A stretch of DNA of 64,000 nt, from contig NZ_JAGRPV010000001.1 in the NCBI RefSeq assembly GCF_030014955.1, positions 6,510,001-6,574,000 of the forward strand, given 5' to 3'. How positions within the stretch are numbered: the stretch's first letter is position 1; every line of letters begins with the position of its first letter. Position numbers and translations under genes: made by a program. This document shows positions 63,448 through 64,000 of the stretch, one piece after another. The notes under the pieces were generated by a model, which ran no database searches, was not told the DNA's origin, and saw only the letters and a list, made by a program, of their open reading frames with translations. The DNA is from Cohnella hashimotonis. GTDB lineage: Bacteria; Bacillota; Bacilli; Paenibacillales; Paenibacillaceae.

Positions 63448-64000
63448 TTAGATCCGCTCCCGGAATTCCTTGGGACTATAACCTGTAAGCTCTTTAAATT
63501 TGCTTCTGAAATGCGCCTCATTCACGTAACCGATGCTTTCCGAGATTTCATAAATTTTAAACTGGGGATTTGCCAGCATTTCTTTGGCTAGATCTATTTT
63601 TTGCTGGATGACATATTCGGAGATGGTCGTATTCATTTCCCGCTTGAATACGCTGTTGATATAATTAGGGCTGTAAAAAAACGCGCTGGAAATTGATTTC
63701 AAGCTGAGCTCCTCGCGCAGATTTTGCTTGATATAGGTCTGTATGTCATGAATGAGCCGGGTATTTTTATTCTGCTTCTTATGTTCGAGGTAGGCGGCAA
63801 TGTCCATCAAACATTGCTTTAACCAGGCTTTCATTTCCTCGACCGTTTCGAATAAAGTCCATTTCTCCCAGATCGGTCGATTCAAATCTACGATACGCTC
63901 AAATTGTTCGTTTTCTTCCATGAGCATAAATTGAAGGCAAGTGACGATTCCGTAAAAAATGCCTTTGACCTGATCCGCGCTGGCATGGGAATCCGAAAAC
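63448..64000 (-). CDS. AraC-type response regulator, N-terminal part beyond the window
   Basis: The frame is open to the window edge, so 183 codons at the C-terminus are visible. They contain the AraC DNA-binding pair: LSLKSISSAFFYSPNYINSVFK and IYEISESIGYVNEAHFRSKFKE, ending GYSPKEFRERI. The receiver domain is expected beyond the edge, by analogy with the three complete YesN-type regulators here. The Met at 63927 is internal and is not the start. It pairs with the downstream kinase and probably controls the GH65/importer 4 cluster. Confidence 0.88.
   Translation of the reverse strand, partial: FSDSHASADQVKGIFYGIVTCLQFMLMEENEQFERIVDLNRPIWEKWTLFETVEEMKAWLKQCLMDIAAYLEHKKQNKNTRLIHDIQTYIKQNLREELSLKSISSAFFYSPNYINSVFKREMNTTISEYVIQQKIDLAKEMLANPQFKIYEISESIGYVNEAHFRSKFKELTGYSPKEFRERI

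Overview
The window looks like a chromosomal segment of a high-GC member of the Paenibacillaceae (Cohnella- or Paenibacillus-like). The reasons are strong GGAGG ribosome binding sites, lipoprotein solute-binding proteins, YesM/YesN-type two-component systems, Lpl-type carbohydrate ABC permeases without their own ATPase, and a Bacillales holin-like small toxin. The genus is an inference. No rRNA, tRNA, CRISPR array, phage or insertion sequence was seen. Almost all of the window is devoted to uptake and breakdown of plant-type or microbial glycans.

Region by region. (1) 1-5973: a minus-strand operon for a sugar isomerase, a split transketolase and an FGGY kinase (kinase cut by the window edge), divergent from a LacI-family regulator, with a clear promoter and operator-like repeats between them. 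(2) 6128-20870: GH3 beta-glucosidase, ABC importer 1 (lipoprotein and two permeases), its AraC-type response regulator and histidine kinase, a second GH3 enzyme and a GH78 alpha-L-rhamnosidase. (3) 21472-30292: a second kinase/regulator pair, divergent from ABC importer 2 and a cytosolic GH66 dextranase-like enzyme. (4) 30687-41656: a 1218-residue secreted multidomain glycosidase, ABC importer 3, and a divergent kinase/regulator pair. (5) 41657-42356: a gene-poor gap holding a probable type I toxin-antitoxin locus and a palindromic repeat that carries a small ORF. (6) 42357-46193: an FAD-dependent oxidoreductase, an SGNH hydrolase and a MarR regulator. (7) 46646-64000: a long minus-strand cluster with a GH127-like enzyme, a 1298-residue secreted protein, ABC importer 4, a GH78-like protein, beta-phosphoglucomutase, a GH65 phosphorylase and a fourth kinase/regulator pair (regulator cut by the window edge).

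How it works together. Four copies of the same module occur: sensor kinase, AraC response regulator, solute-binding lipoprotein and two permeases. Each is attached to different hydrolases. Oligosaccharides released outside by the two large secreted proteins would be imported and finished in the cytosol by GH3, GH66, GH78, GH127 and GH65 enzymes. None of the four importers has an ATPase gene here, so a shared MsmX-type ATPase elsewhere is expected.

Most notable observations: a 38-bp block, 36/38 identical and at exactly the same distance from a TATAGT -10 box, upstream of importer 3 and of the FAD oxidoreductase; a transketolase-based sugar pathway resembling D-apiose catabolism; an unlisted 26-residue holin-like toxin with a sequestered ribosome binding site and a convergent antisense RNA; and a ~135-bp composite palindromic repeat present twice in opposite orientation.
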